Source: Ectobius pallidus | Taxonomy: Eukaryota; Arthropoda; Insecta; Blattodea; Ectobiidae | Length of the DNA stretch: 64,000 nt | Reading direction: 5' to 3' | NCBI GenBank assembly: GCA_964059195.1 | Contig: CAXKWD010000003.1 | Location: forward strand, 22,736,606 to 22,800,605 | Part shown: positions 13,206 to 24,159 of the stretch, one piece after another | Layout: every line of letters starts with the position of its first letter | Numbering within the stretch: the stretch's first letter is position 1 | Position numbers and translations under genes: made by a program | Notes under the pieces: generated by a model | The model's database searches: none | What the model was told of the DNA's origin: nothing | The model's input: only the letters and a program-made list of their open reading frames with translations

Positions 13206-13762
13206 AATAGTATATTGCGATACAAGTGCCGTAAGGCACGTTTACGGGTCGAGGAAACAGATTGAAAACCCGAGGCGCAGCCGAGGGTTTTTAAGTTTTC
13301 GAGACCCGTAAATGCCTTTACGGCCCGTGTGTTGCATGCTATTTTTTGCACGATGATTATTTATATGCCCGGGCGGCTTGGGTCGCTTAAACCCTAAAAG
13401 GGAGAGGTAAAACTACGAAAAAGAAAGAAAGAAAGAAAGATTATTTATATCAATATAATTATATTAATTGTGATATTACCTGAAAATATTATGTAAATAC
13501 ATTCTTGAAAATAGATGTTTATTTCAGAAAGTGATTCGCATGTGTTTGTTGTTATGGGAACCGAATATTTGTCCTGGGGGCCGTGCCCATAAAGGCTTGT
13601 ATTATGAAGTGTATCGTAATGAATTATGACGTAGCGCTTGGACCGCAAGTAATTTAACCTCATCGCAACCGCCCTTAGCAACAAGACTGTGTGGGAATGT
13701 CAACTTACGAGCCATGTAAACAACGTTCGTAAGTACCACTTACTAGCTAAGGAGTGCAAAAA
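13206..13762 (+). mobile_element. Repeat Rep-1 with internal stem, copy 1 (nested in hAT-2)
   Basis: Inverted homologue at 38925-39404; shared ends are AATAGTATATTGCGATAC and GAGTGCAAAAA. Near its left end, 13231-13250 (GTAAGGCACGTTTACGGGTC) pairs with 13303-13321 around a GC-rich loop. A 72-bp retroposon interrupts it. Superfamily unknown, no coding. Confidence 0.8.
13367..13438 (+). mobile_element. 72-bp retroposon with (GAAA)n tail
   Basis: Flanked by a perfect 12-bp duplication GATTATTTATAT (13355-13366, 13439-13450). Absent from the homologous place in Rep-1 copy 2. Starts GCCCGGGCGGCTTGGGTCGC and ends in AAAGAAAGAAAG. I do not recognise the source RNA; it could be a 5'-truncated SINE/LINE end. 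Confidence 0.85.
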
Positions 13763-14276
13763 ATTTACAAAATATGATACGAAACTTCAAAATTTATTTA
13801 ATATGCAGACAAATATGCCAAAAATGTGACCTAAATATGCATATTCATACTAAATATGCTACAATAGTTAAACACTTCCTAAATATGCAGTTATACGAGT
13901 GCACAATAAAAGCCGTTCCATTTTCACCAGGATGCTTGGAATCGGGTTTAAATTAGTCGGAAATCTGAAATAATGCAAAGGGGGAAAATATGACATAATT
14001 ATCATAGAAATCCGCCCCTATTAATTGTATTATATGTAACTAAAGATTCTGTTCAGTTAATAGCTCTGTGAACAGTAAAACTCATTCAGACCAATTCATT
14101 GATATTTTTCTTTACATACAATAAAAGCTCCAGAATATAACAATTAGGCCTAAACAGAGTTAAAATCTCTTGCATTTTGAATAGCGGTTTACAGGGTGTT
14201 CTGGAAACTACGCTGCATATAATGCGTAAAGCCTTTTTCTGTAGAGGTAACATTTCATACAGTTTCGTGCTATTAA

Positions 14277-14568
14277 GTGTTCCCTGTACAAGCCAGGTTT
14301 CCAGGAGGTTGAGGCTCCCAAATTTTTAGACATTCGGCACGTGAAGATGGTAAGGTTTTCAGCCTTACGCACCGGTCGCCTTTACCCCCAGGATTGCTCC
14401 TGGTACTCATTTCTGTTGGAGGCTGAGTCGACCCCAGGCCCATAGTGGCACCAGAAGGATTAGGCCAATTGGAAAACTCCAACGCCATCATCGGGGATCG
14501 AAACCACGACCTTCCTGTTTGTAGCACAGCACCTCAATCACTACGCTACGGCGTACCCAGTTTCCTTC
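14277..14568 (-). mobile_element. tRNA-derived SINE (family A)
   Basis: The minus strand starts GTACGCCGTAGCGTAGTG (A-box region), has GGTTTCGATCCCCG (B box), then a 200-bp body ending CTTGTACAGGGAACACTT. Related copies: 24401-24586 and a fragment at 40182-40240. Confidence 0.85.
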
Positions 14569-15632
14569 TATTACCAGACAAGAAGCCCTTGCATTATTTT
14601 AAAATTTAGATAAAACCAAGTGCACATGGGCATGATAAAATGAAGATGAAAAAAATAAAGCAATAGACATTTTCAGATTGTTTAAATTCCACATATTCTG
14701 ATGCCTGATTGGTCACTAAATCTTCTATATAAAAAAATTGAGAACCTGGAGAGTTGCTTCTAAAGCAAGCATTAGCTTTTCAAGGTAGGTAAAAGTGGTT
14801 TCGCCCATGTTAAATATATTACAGTTGTAACTCATGGAAGTATGCTGATGACATGTCATTTGAAAGTTAATGGTAAAGGAGTTACAATCTGAAATGGAGT
14901 TATTACACTGTTCCTCCATACTATAGTACAAGTTGTCATTCCACTATCTCCTTCATTACCTCAATTGCGGTCGTAATCCAGAGCAACTGGGGGGACACAC
15001 AGTGTTTAACTTCGGATTGGTTCCTGCTTCGCCAATTCGTAACAGCTATTATGACTTATTAGGTTTTTGCATTGGAATATTATCCAAGTTAAGAAAGTCA
15101 CGTTTGTAGTGAGTGGCTATTGTGATAAATTACTTAAAATTGCTGTAGCCTTTGTTACAGAACGTCTGTAATTATTACCCGTCAGAAATATCCGCCGCGC
15201 GTTGAAATTGTGTTATCTGGTATCTCCGCCCGGTCGAGCGGTCACACAAATGTCCTAAGAGTTGGGCAATTAAAAAGAGTTTTTCTGTTTTCTGATTGTG
15301 GCGCAACTGATGACCACTATATAAGGTTTGTCACGGCATGGATCCGTGCTCCAGTCACGATCACCGTGAAGGATCCATCTATTCTACCTGTTGCTGCTGC
15401 TGCCTGCACTTAGAAAAAAAATAAAACTACTTTTCCCTGTGATTGAGAGAAGTCTAGGTATTAATAAATTGATTCCCAAAACTTATTCCAAATACGTTAT
15501 GTCTGTAGAACCGGAAAATTCTCCCGTAAATAAATGTAATTTCAAATCCTGGGATATTTGTTAATCACATTTTTTATACACTCTGTTTCTTTGTCTTCTC
15601 CTCTTTCTTCACTTTGATAATTCTGAATACTG

Positions 15633-15850
15633 CACCCGAGCACGAGCAGTCTTGCTCATTCGGGTGTATTTCTAAATGTTAATATTTTTTATGCTAGAAT
15701 AATTTTCAATTATGTAAGTTTAGCCTATCTTTCTTTTCCGTTTTTTTTAAATAGCAGTTGTAGTTGTAGTTAATTTTGAAATTTGTACTTTTTCTTCTTT
15801 ACTTTATTTGTATAAATATGTACTTGCATTTGTAAAATAAATAAAATAAA
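15633..15850 (+). repeat. Nested stem-loop and AAAT-rich tail, probable LINE 3' end, copy 2
   Basis: Outer stem CACCCGA (15633) / TCGGGTG (15660) with inner GAGCA/TGCTC. About 170 bp later comes AAAATAAATAAAATAAA, like the 62.5-kb copy. Confidence 0.55.
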
Positions 15851-16364
15851 TTTAAAAAGTTGAAAATTCCTGTGTAAAAAATATAATTTCTTAACTAATA
15901 GATATTTATGCATCAAGAAAGCAAAATAAGGATTTAGCGAATCAATGAAGTTTTGAACGAAGCTAAAACTACTTAATTTCATAATGATGAAATAAAAGGC
16001 TATGTCATTGGACCTGTTCTATAATTGTCCGTTACACCAAGGTAAATAGCGTTACACTAGGCTAACCTTTATATTTACAAGCATCAATTATGCTCAAATT
16101 TACTACAAAACTTGACGGACTGCATAGAAAACTATTAGCACAATGATTAGACCTGTTATTCTGTGAGGGATTTAAGTTTTTTTTATCTATTTCTTTTCTA
16201 TTATTTTGTTACAAATATAAAGTAAACTGCTAAGATACATTATAATTAATTTGAGAGTTACAGCAATTTTTACAATAAATTGAATTTTTAGTAACTTATA
16301 AAGATTTTTAAAACACCAAACTTGAGAATTTCTTTAAGTTATTCATTGATATCATGGTAGCTTC

Positions 16365-16723
16365 CCATTCCTTCCCTTGAAAAATTATATAGGCTAATTT
16401 CTGAAAATTACACTGAATTTATGAAATAAAATTTCATCATATTCGTCTGTCAACAAACAGTTGAGAAAAAATACGTATTATGTGTTCACAGTTAGCTTTG
16501 GAACTGCATAATCGAATCTGATATCGTTTTCCCAGGGGGCGCTTTATAATCGTGGAACGTACTCTGAAGCCGGAATTTTAGCTGTTTCATTAATTATTAA
16601 TGGTTTAGTTTATGAATGATTCGCGTGCAAGTGTTAATAAATATAATGCTTTAATAATTATTATACTCTTAATTTTTAATTTTTCAATTAATTATCGTGG
16701 GCGAAGCCGTGGACACCTGCTAG
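16365..16723 (+). mobile_element. Helitron-like non-autonomous element, 3' part
   Basis: Homologous (inverted) to 55030-55195. It ends in a GGGCGAAGCCG stem region, then CTAG at 16720-16723 followed by T. A 3' hairpin followed by CTRR and T is the Helitron signature. The 5' end was not found. Confidence 0.5.
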
Positions 16724-17483
16724 TATTTTTACAAACTGTCATATAAATGAAGTTATTAGAACCACAGTATGTCTTGATAGCTTTCTTGTGGACACCAGGA
16801 ACTGAAATGTCAGCGCTCAGAACAAAGAGTGATTGAAAAGGTAGAGGCAATTCGATCAACAGAGCTATCAGCTCTAATAGAACAGACATGCAGAGCAGAA
16901 AAAAAGTTTCTGGTAAGTAGCAACCCAACAACTAACAACATGAATTGCTTAATAAATTACATATTATAGAAGCAGACCAGAAATGTAATGATATCGAATG
17001 TACTATGCATTCCAAAACTTTTGACCTCCAGAGTACGTGAAGTGTATTAAACAGAAGCTGCAATAAATTGTTCTGGGAAGCTGGAAACTGGATTGTTAAT
17101 GTAAACTTATGTTCGGTGCACGAATTGGGACATGCAACATTGTATCATTCTATTACCTGCATACCTTATGCACATGAAATGGGATGGGATCTATCATGAA
17201 GTTACTAAGGAAAATAATTTCACACTAAATTCTATTCTGTTGCAAGTACAAACCAATTATTTCAAGAATCGAATGGTGATCATGCAATTTCTAAAGTCAA
17301 AAACGTACAAAACAATTTGTCCATTTCATAAAAATATTCTAATTCCATTAACTTCGTTGAAAAAAGTATAGGCCTATTATAAACCTGTTTAAAAGAGAGG
17401 CTCGTCTACCCACTGATCTAACCTCTTCCTATTTTAATGTAAGGTTTTTAACATTGACAAAATTTTTATATAATAAAAATTAA

Positions 17484-18394
17484 ACCTCTAATGTATGTTC
17501 AGAAATGGTAAGAAATAATCATGAAAGCCCTAAATTATGTCAAGAAATAGTATAAAATAAAAATGAAAGCCCTAATGTCTAGGAATTTTTCGAAATAAAC
17601 ATGAAAACCCTAATTTACGTCAAGAAATGGTATTAAATAAAAACGAAAGCCCTAATGTCCAGAAATGGTTCTAAATAAACATGAGAGCCCTAATTTATGT
17701 CAAGTAATGGTATGAAATAAAAATGAAAGCCCTAACGTATGTCCAGAAATGGTAAGAAATAAAAATGAAAGCCCTAACGTATGTCCAGAAATGGTAAGAA
17801 ATAAAAATGAAAGCCCTAACGTATGTCCAGAAATGGTAAGAAATAAAAATGAAAGCCCTAATGTATGTCCAGAAATGGTAAGAAATAAAAATGAAAGCCC
17901 TAATGTATGTCCAGAAATGGTAAGAAATAAAAATGAAAGCCCTAACGTATGTCCAGAAATGGTAAGAAATAAAAATGAAAGCCCTAATGTATGTCCAGAA
18001 ATGGTAAGAAATAAAAATGAAAGCCCTAACGTATGTCCAGAAATGGTGAAAGCCCTAATGTAGGTCCAGAAATAGTATTAAATAAAAATGAAAGCTCTAA
18101 TACATAGGTGAGCAACTGAGGGGAAACGTTTTAGTTCCCATCCCTTGCTGTGACGTAAGAAACCTGTTCTTCATGTTCAGTGTCACGTCGAAACTGCTTT
18201 ATACTGACGTCAAAGGGGACTGTAGTGGGAGAAATTCCCCTACCGCACAGTGACACGATGTGCACCAGTTGCGCACCCATGCTCTAATATATGTCAAGAA
18301 ATGGTATGAAATAAAAATAAAAGCCCTAATGATATCCAGAAATCGTACGAAATAAACATGAAAACCCTATTGCATGTAAAGAAATGGTATGAAA
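17484..18394 (+). repeat. 42-bp minisatellite
   Basis: Unit contains GTCCAGAAATGGTAAGAAAT then AAAAATGAAAGCCCTAA. The central copies (17730-18050) are almost identical and outer copies decay. Because 42 is a multiple of 3 the core is accidentally open as a 14-residue repeat; I do not regard it as a gene. Interrupted by hAT-3 and hAT-4; a last remnant is at 19045-19107. Confidence 0.93.
18103..18281. mobile_element. hAT MITE (hAT-3), 179 bp
   Basis: 16-bp terminal inverted repeats CATAGGTGAGCAACTG / CATGGGTGCGCAACTG. Perfect 8-bp duplication CTCTAATA (18095-18102, 18282-18289), inside the minisatellite. Non-coding. Confidence 0.92.
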
Positions 18395-18398
18395 TAAA

Positions 18399-19044
18399 TA
18401 GACCTGGGATTTTAAGGCAAATGCCTATTTTGTTCCTTATGAAATAACATGAAAATGTTTAAATATGTGGATGTTTCATGAGAAATCACTTACATTTATA
18501 GAGTTTTATAGTGCCCTAAAATGCCTATTTGGACCTTCAGGGCCTATTTTACTATTTTAGTGCCTAAAATGCCTATTTTGTACATTTAAAATAATATTCA
18601 ACTTCTGTAATTTTTACATTTTTACAATGGACAACCCTCAATGGAAAGCAGAGCAGCAGAGGGTGGTTTTTCACAGAAACTTGATTTTCCCAAACAATTG
18701 TCGCTAAAGGAATGCTGACTGACGGGGGAGTGGGAGGATTAAGGGGGAAGGACTACTGTATCAAGTCACCAATGAAATAACATCTATTTAAGTGAATATA
18801 GTTCGTGATGCCTAATTTTGCAGTTAATTCTGTTAAGAATAGGTGTACCAAGTTTCTCGCAGTAAAAAAAAAAAACCATGTTTAAGTGTAGGCTATATTT
18901 TAAAGTCTATTTTCTGTCTATCTACACATTTTTAAAGCATATTTTAAGTGCCTATTTTCTCTTTTAAAAGCCTATTTACTTGTTTTAAAAGCCTATTTTA
19001 GGTGCCTAAAACTAAATTTTTTAGAGCCTAAAATCCCAGGTCTA
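18399..19044. mobile_element. hAT MITE (hAT-4), copy 1, 646 bp
   Basis: Termini TAGACCTGGGATTTTA on both ends. 8-bp duplication GAAATAAA (18391-18398, 19045-19052). Subterminal TGCCTATTTT motif repeated many times. Sits in the minisatellite. Confidence 0.92.
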
Positions 19045-19107
19045 GAAATAAATTAAAGCCCTACTATGACAAGGAACTGTATGAAATAAAAATTAAAGCC
19101 CTAATGT
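19045..19107 (+). repeat. Minisatellite remnant beyond hAT-4
   Basis: GAAATAAATTAAAGCCCTAC and a second unit continue the 42-bp array on the far side of the insertion. Confidence 0.85.
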
Positions 19108-20399
19108 ACAGCATGAACAGAAATTTTCATCCTATTTATTCAAGAACGTCGTGACTTGCTGCTTACAAAAATGCAGTTACATTTTAACAGCTCCAACTTT
19201 CCATTTTACGACGTGGATGAACTTTTTACTCGGAGATGTTCTACTTGTTACAAATTCTAAGCATTGTCTTTCAGATGTCCCCCGGGCGAATTTCGATATA
19301 ACCATTATGCAATTTAACCTTGCGAAGTTTTAAAAGTTCAAACTAAATACCAGATAGCGGATGTAGTTGTCCAAAAAGTCGGTCCTTGGCAATCAATGTC
19401 TCTTGTAGATTGTAAATTATACACACACAAAGTCAATGATGGTCCGATTTCCTCCACTTATCTCATAAACTGACTGAACAAGAAGTAGGTCAGCTCTTGG
19501 TTGACACACGAGGATGTTTCCACCATAAAAAGACGAATAAAATTTTACTGTGGAAGTTTGGTTAGGAGAAGGAAATGAAGCTCTGTTTTGAGTAGCAATT
19601 TATAAATGATTACTTATCAGATAACTGTGGAATCTGGCTCATAATCGTGAAAAAAAGTGTGTTAATTTTATCAAGACTCCAATCATCAGGTCGCGAATGA
19701 ATGCCCCTGATCCGATAAGATCCGTTTTACCGTTATGTTTCCAGTATGGACTAAATACGCCTATACTAATGTAATAACTTTTAGAGGTGTTAGACGTAAG
19801 TGATGATATGAAAAATTAAAAAAATTCGTCCGAACATACAGAGTATTAGGGGTATGCGTGAAAATGCATATTTCCCGATTCGGAGGAGATGTCAGAAACA
19901 GACTTTTAAGAATATTTTGAAGTTTGTTAACCACCACAAGGCTGATATAAGGAATCAGCAAGCGAAATCAATGGAGAACACTTCAGTAAAATATATAGTT
20001 TCTATAAAACACAATGATAAAAAATATCTTCTTCTTTTATACTTTTTTAAAGCTACGAATTTATACGTCTGCAGCAGTGAAAAAGTCTAACATAGCTAAA
20101 TTTGCACGATCTTGAGAGTATGTTACTCTCAGATTGGGAGAGTTATACAATGACAAGAAGAACAATAATGCTATGAGCCCCATAAATCACATGTCACATA
20201 TAAATTGACTGTGAAGCGTAGGCCTAGAAAAATAGGGAATCTATTATATTAGCGTGAACGAGAGAGACAGTAAAAGCGAGTAATAAATTAGAGAGATAGG
20301 GTCACAGGTAAAATTTTCAGATTATTGGTCAGTAAATGTAAACAACCCTGATAAAGCCACTTGGGATTTTTCAATCAATCTCTAGGGCCATAATTTTTT
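19108..20399. other. No feature recognised
   Basis: Short frames only (60-78 codons). Right edge is a T-run leading into SINE B. Confidence 0.5.
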
Positions 20400-20832
20400 T
20401 TTTTGACCATTTTGGTCCTGGGGAGCAAAGGTGGTAGATGCGTAAGGCTGAACTTACCACCTACATATCCCGATTGTCTAAAAATAACTCTATTTCCTCT
20501 AGTGATGGGGCGTAGGGCCTCCAAGTGGAGGTTTCTATTACCTAGGTGAATTTTGTTACACTTATTTTCCGAGAAAGGGTAGAGGGACATGTGGTAAGCC
20601 CATCGCCCCACAACTTCCCCACACAATACTTGGATATGAAAGAGCGAGGAATTTTATCTAGAGACTCTAATTTAGGCTTGGAGTTCTTTTACGTGCCGTA
20701 AATCTACGACACGGGCCCTCCAGCTTAAAATCCCTCCCGGAGGACTCCGTGCCCAGAATTTTTAAGTCCTGAAAAATCCATAGACCTCGGATCTAGAGGC
20801 GGGCACGCCACCTCTAGATCACCGCGGGTGAC
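20400..20832 (-). mobile_element. SINE family B, minus-strand copy
   Basis: Reverse complement of the 2478 element, including the head (ends near 20832). Its 3' part (20400-20500) carries a GCGTAAGGCTGA block also found in SINE family A, so the two families share a tail segment. Confidence 0.82.
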
Positions 20833-21599
20833 GTCTAGAAATAAAGAAGCTTCTTATTACAGGAATTCTAAAGACCTAGGGAATACTTTGATGTTATTTT
20901 ATCCAGACAAAATACAAAATAAAAATCATTCAATGGAAGGAAAAAAATAAATAAAATAAACCGTTTGTGAGAACTGTTCTCAGCAAAGTGCTTCTGTTTG
21001 TCTAATTGAAACACCAGCATAGAGCAAAACGCCTACACTTTACCACATCCGAAGCAGCTTAATAATAAATTGCAGAGTTTTATGTAAACAGTAAGTATTT
21101 TAAAAACCATAATCATAAATAAGGCCCAAGGAATTATGACGTTGCATGGATTTTACTGACATAATAGTCTGTAAACATCTTTATACTTGGTTGATCGAGA
21201 GGATTAAGACCTGTGAGCACATAAGCTTCTTAAGCAATATGTGGCTGCTTCTACGTTATAAATCAAATTGTTATTAAGTTTGAACGTACGATAGACATGA
21301 CTTGGTCACGACTCTGTTCGGGGCAACTATTCTCTTGCGTGATACAAAGACATTCCCTGTCCGATGCTTCACTTTTCTCAAGTTGTCTGTGTCAATAAGA
21401 CGTCTTCACAAGGTAAACAATACTCTGATACAGTTAAGCCGCGTTCACACCTGTGCGCCTTGCGCCTAGTTGCCGTGCCTCTCCAGTGCATCTGGGCATG
21501 CAACGGTGCAAGCTCACGCATGCACCTAGTCTCTTGCGGCTCCATTATTGTAGGCGCATACCTCTTTCTGTTCACACCTGCTAGAAGTGCGCAGATGAA

Positions 21600-21719
21600 A
21601 TGTCCGCTTTGGATTTAGGTGCCGTAGCTGCTGCTGCTGCAGCTGTTGTTATTTTGCGACAAGACGAAACCGTAAGAAGAAAATTCAATTGTATTGTAAT
21701 CACAAAGTTGGCAATGTAG
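21600..21719 (+). pseudogene. Possible Harbinger transposase N-terminus
   Basis: ATG 21600 opens MSALDLGAVAAAAAAVVILR then QDETVRRKF, and stops at 21719 after 39 codons. Location and direction (opposite to the MADF gene) fit the start of a PIF/Harbinger transposase. The assignment is by context only. Confidence 0.35.
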
Positions 21720-21954
21720 TTGACCTTTCACAAAAATATGAAAGTCAAACAGCAGTAAAATTGGTCATGGCAATCAATCTTTCATTTCCAGAATATCGTT
21801 CGAAAATGTACGCAGTAGGAACAACTCTGATCACCAGTAGGTACTATTTCGAACAGTAGCATTTTCAACGAACGAACTGCTTTCTTCCAAATATAATTTT
21901 ATTTATTATTAATTACCAATAATATGAGCGTAATAATTGTCACATTTTGAATAG

Positions 21955-22180
21955 GTAGCTGGCAGGATTAGGGCATGTGGTCAGCATGCCGAATCCTACT
22001 GCAGTTGTTGATAGCTTACTGAACCGAAGCCGCTACTTCTTTAAGAATTAGCTCCTCGGTTGGTGTCACGAGACTGAATGCACCCCGTTCCAGTTGGCCC
22101 TACCTCAGAAAAATTTGAGGAGGTACCGGGGTTCGAACCCAGACTTGCGGGTCCGTAGTGAGCAACCACTAGACTAGGGG
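21955..22180 (+). repeat. SINE family K-like sequence inside the Harbinger element
   Basis: GGCATGTGGTCAGCATGCC and AGCCGCTACTTCT are shared with 38165-38345 (minus). The end, CCTCAGAAAAATTTGAGGAG then GGGGTTCGAACCCAG, matches 402-515. Its boundaries were not resolved. Confidence 0.6.
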
Positions 22181-22877
22181 CTAAAGAGGACTTTTGCAGA
22201 AAAACACTATTTTTAAATAGATTTTCCAATTAATACAAAATAAAATAAATAAATGTGAATTAGTGCATTTTAAGAAAAGATGTAATGCAAATAAATTTAT
22301 ACAACGCACTGAAATTAATAATGTAGGCTATATATCGCTTTGTTGTTTGTCTTTGTATAGTGCAGCTATTCATTGCATGGGCAGGCGGCATCAAAGGAAT
22401 AAACCATTAAGTCAGTGTTTATGTTAACTGATGTAACCAAGTCGGCCTTGGCTTCTGCTTTCCAAAACAAAAGCAACGTTGTTATCAATTATCATTGACC
22501 TCAGTTCTTCCCTCGGTTGAATCAATTCACACGTGTTATTGTTTATTGTAACTATCGCAGGAAATGAAACATGAGCAGTCTAAAATACTTTGAAATGTAT
22601 ATATAGAAACAATTTCAGTCAACTTATTTTAGTAGATAGGAAGTTAATTGAGTGAGCATTGAATAATTGTATCATTAAAAAGGGTAAATATCTCAATTGT
22701 TTATGCTATTTTTCGAGTGCCAATATAAGGAATAGTTACTTGCTTATTTGGGGGGGGGGGAGAACTAGAATAACTCTGTCAAAATTATAAACAATTTTCG
22801 GTGTCATATTAGTGTCCATTATTATGTTTTATGAAGACGGCTAAACTCGTTTGTTTAAAAAGCCTAAAAAGGGCTAT

Positions 22878-23117
22878 TCATTGAAATAATACCACTGCTC
22901 TACTCTGCTGGACTGTACGAAAGTATGATCGGAGGCTTTTTATTTTATTTAGCACCGCTTTCGTTGTTCCCAAAGCGTATTTGTCCCTTAGAAACTGTAA
23001 GGAATCGCTCCTTTTTGTCCTGTCCTTGTAGTCCGGGGAGCTAGCCATCCACAAACACGGATACGAGCGATAATCCTCCACGAACTCAATATTCTTTTCA
23101 TTAGACCACTCCGCCAT
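22878..23117 (-). CDS. MADF-domain (Myb/SANT-like) protein of the Harbinger element
   Basis: Starts at a true ATG (23117, context CATTATGGCGG). Residues 8-66 fit the MADF DNA-binding domain: FVEDYRSYPCLWMASSPDYK, then LQFLRDKYALGTTKAVLNKI and KSLRSYF. PIF/Harbinger elements encode such a protein beside the transposase, and it helps bring the transposase to DNA (family knowledge). It ends at 79 residues, shortly after the third helix, so it is probably C-terminally truncated. It could instead be the first exon of a spliced gene. Confidence 0.75.
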   Translation of the reverse strand: MAEWSNEKNIEFVEDYRSYPCLWMASSPDYKDRTKRSDSLQFLRDKYALGTTKAVLNKIKSLRSYFRTVQQSRAVVLFQ

Positions 23118-23433
23118 AATGAAAAATCAGAGCAGAGCCTTGGAAGACGCACGACTGTTGCACGTAGCTCCCCGTTTCAAATGGGGAGCTACTTGCGCCT
23201 ACGTCCACCGGCGCAAGGAGGTCCGTGCGCACAGATTCCACGCATGCCTCACCCTGCACCGTTGCATGCCCCGGCTTGCATCTCCACCTGCCAGGCGCAA
23301 GCCTCTTGTGCGCATGCAACGTTGCACAGGTGTGAACGCGGCTTTAGAAACTAAAATTTCCATAGACGTTATTTATCTGCATTTCAGGGCCCTGTTTCAT
23401 AGAATATGTTAATAATATCAGAACTAATAATAT

Positions 23434-23905
23434 TAATTAAGTGCCAGTATGGTACTTAATAAGATTGTGTGGGGGACGGGAAAATGTCTGTCCGTCTATC
23501 CGTGTGCCTGTATGCGCGATAACCCAAATACGCTTTATCAGATTTTCATGAAACTTGGTATACACATTTTTAATGTCCATGGGAAGAAGCCTATTGATAT
23601 TGAACGAAATAGGTTGATCGGTACCGGAGTAATGCCCAATTTAGTACCTAATTTATGGTAATATATTAGAAAGAATTTATCAAATGCAAATCAGTTCTCA
23701 TTACAACATATTGTTTTGCACTGTTCATATAGGCCTACGGCTTTGGAAATTGTATTACAGTTAGCTATGACAAATAACATTAGTCCTTCACACATGCTTA
23801 TTAAACTAGACCGATAAACTGAGCGAGGTGACCGAGATGGTAACATCTTGAACTTGCATTCTGGAGGTTCCTGATTCAAATCCGGTAACCGACCAATTTG
23901 CCATG
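23434..23905 (+). repeat. Composite repeat Rep-3 + SINE C, copy 1
   Basis: Begins AAGTGCCAGTATGGTACTT, has GGGAAAATGTCTGTCCGTCT and CCAAATACGCTTTATCAG. It ends in a tRNA-like head (23819-23885: GAGCGAGGTGACCGAGATGG ... GATTCAAATCCGG). Copy 2 at 30437-30853 keeps the same order and spacing. Confidence 0.8.
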
Positions 23906-24159
23906 ATTTCCCCCCCTATGTGAGTAGTTCTATCTAATCAGAATGCATCAACCAATAATATGCTTTCTTGTGTATAGTAACTTGTAATCTAATCTTGTCT
24001 GTGCGGTTTTTATATCAGTTATCTCCTCGCCCAAGTGATGATAAACTTTTCTCGATAATACCGTATTTATTTACTTACTTAACTCAATGGCAATGGCAAG
24101 CAATCTAAAGGAATATTAGGCTATCTATTTTACGGAATCCAGAGATTCATTGCCGCGCT

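Larger units (their letters stand above)
13013..14020. mobile_element. hAT element (hAT-2) containing nested insertions
   Basis: Termini TAGGGGGCGGATTTCTATGA and its near-perfect inverse, with 8-bp flanks TTAATTAT (13005-13012) / TTAATTGT (14021-14028), 7 of 8 matching. Subterminal AAATATGAC/AAATATGC motifs. Rep-1 (13206-13762) sits inside it. Confidence 0.85.
14569..17483. other. Unassigned apart from the 15.6-kb stem-loop and Helitron-like end
   Basis: No coding sequence recognised. 15200-15410 is moderately GC-richer but its frame has no known domain. Confidence 0.5.
21437..23343. mobile_element. PIF/Harbinger element, 1.9 kb, internally deleted
   Basis: Terminal inverted repeats begin AGCCGCGTTCACACCTGTGC at both ends. 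The 3-bp duplication TTA (21434-21436, 23344-23346) fits the TWA preference of this superfamily. Two converging gene remnants lie inside: a short frame rightward from 21600 and a MADF gene leftward from 23117. The DDE transposase core is missing and SINE-like sequence occupies 21955-22180. Confidence 0.9.

Noticed and set aside
13157..13684. Minus-strand frames of 64-79 codons inside Rep-1 (also plus frame at 39031)
   Set aside because: The matching frames in the two Rep-1 copies are disrupted differently and have no recognisable domain.
17749..18063. Open frame encoding seven 14-residue repeats (VRNKNESPNVCPEM type)
   Set aside because: It is the 42-bp minisatellite read in a frame that happens to be open; outer units carry stops and the array is broken by transposons.
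17484..18394. CRISPR-like array
   Set aside because: The repeats are contiguous tandem units without unique spacers, in a eukaryotic context.
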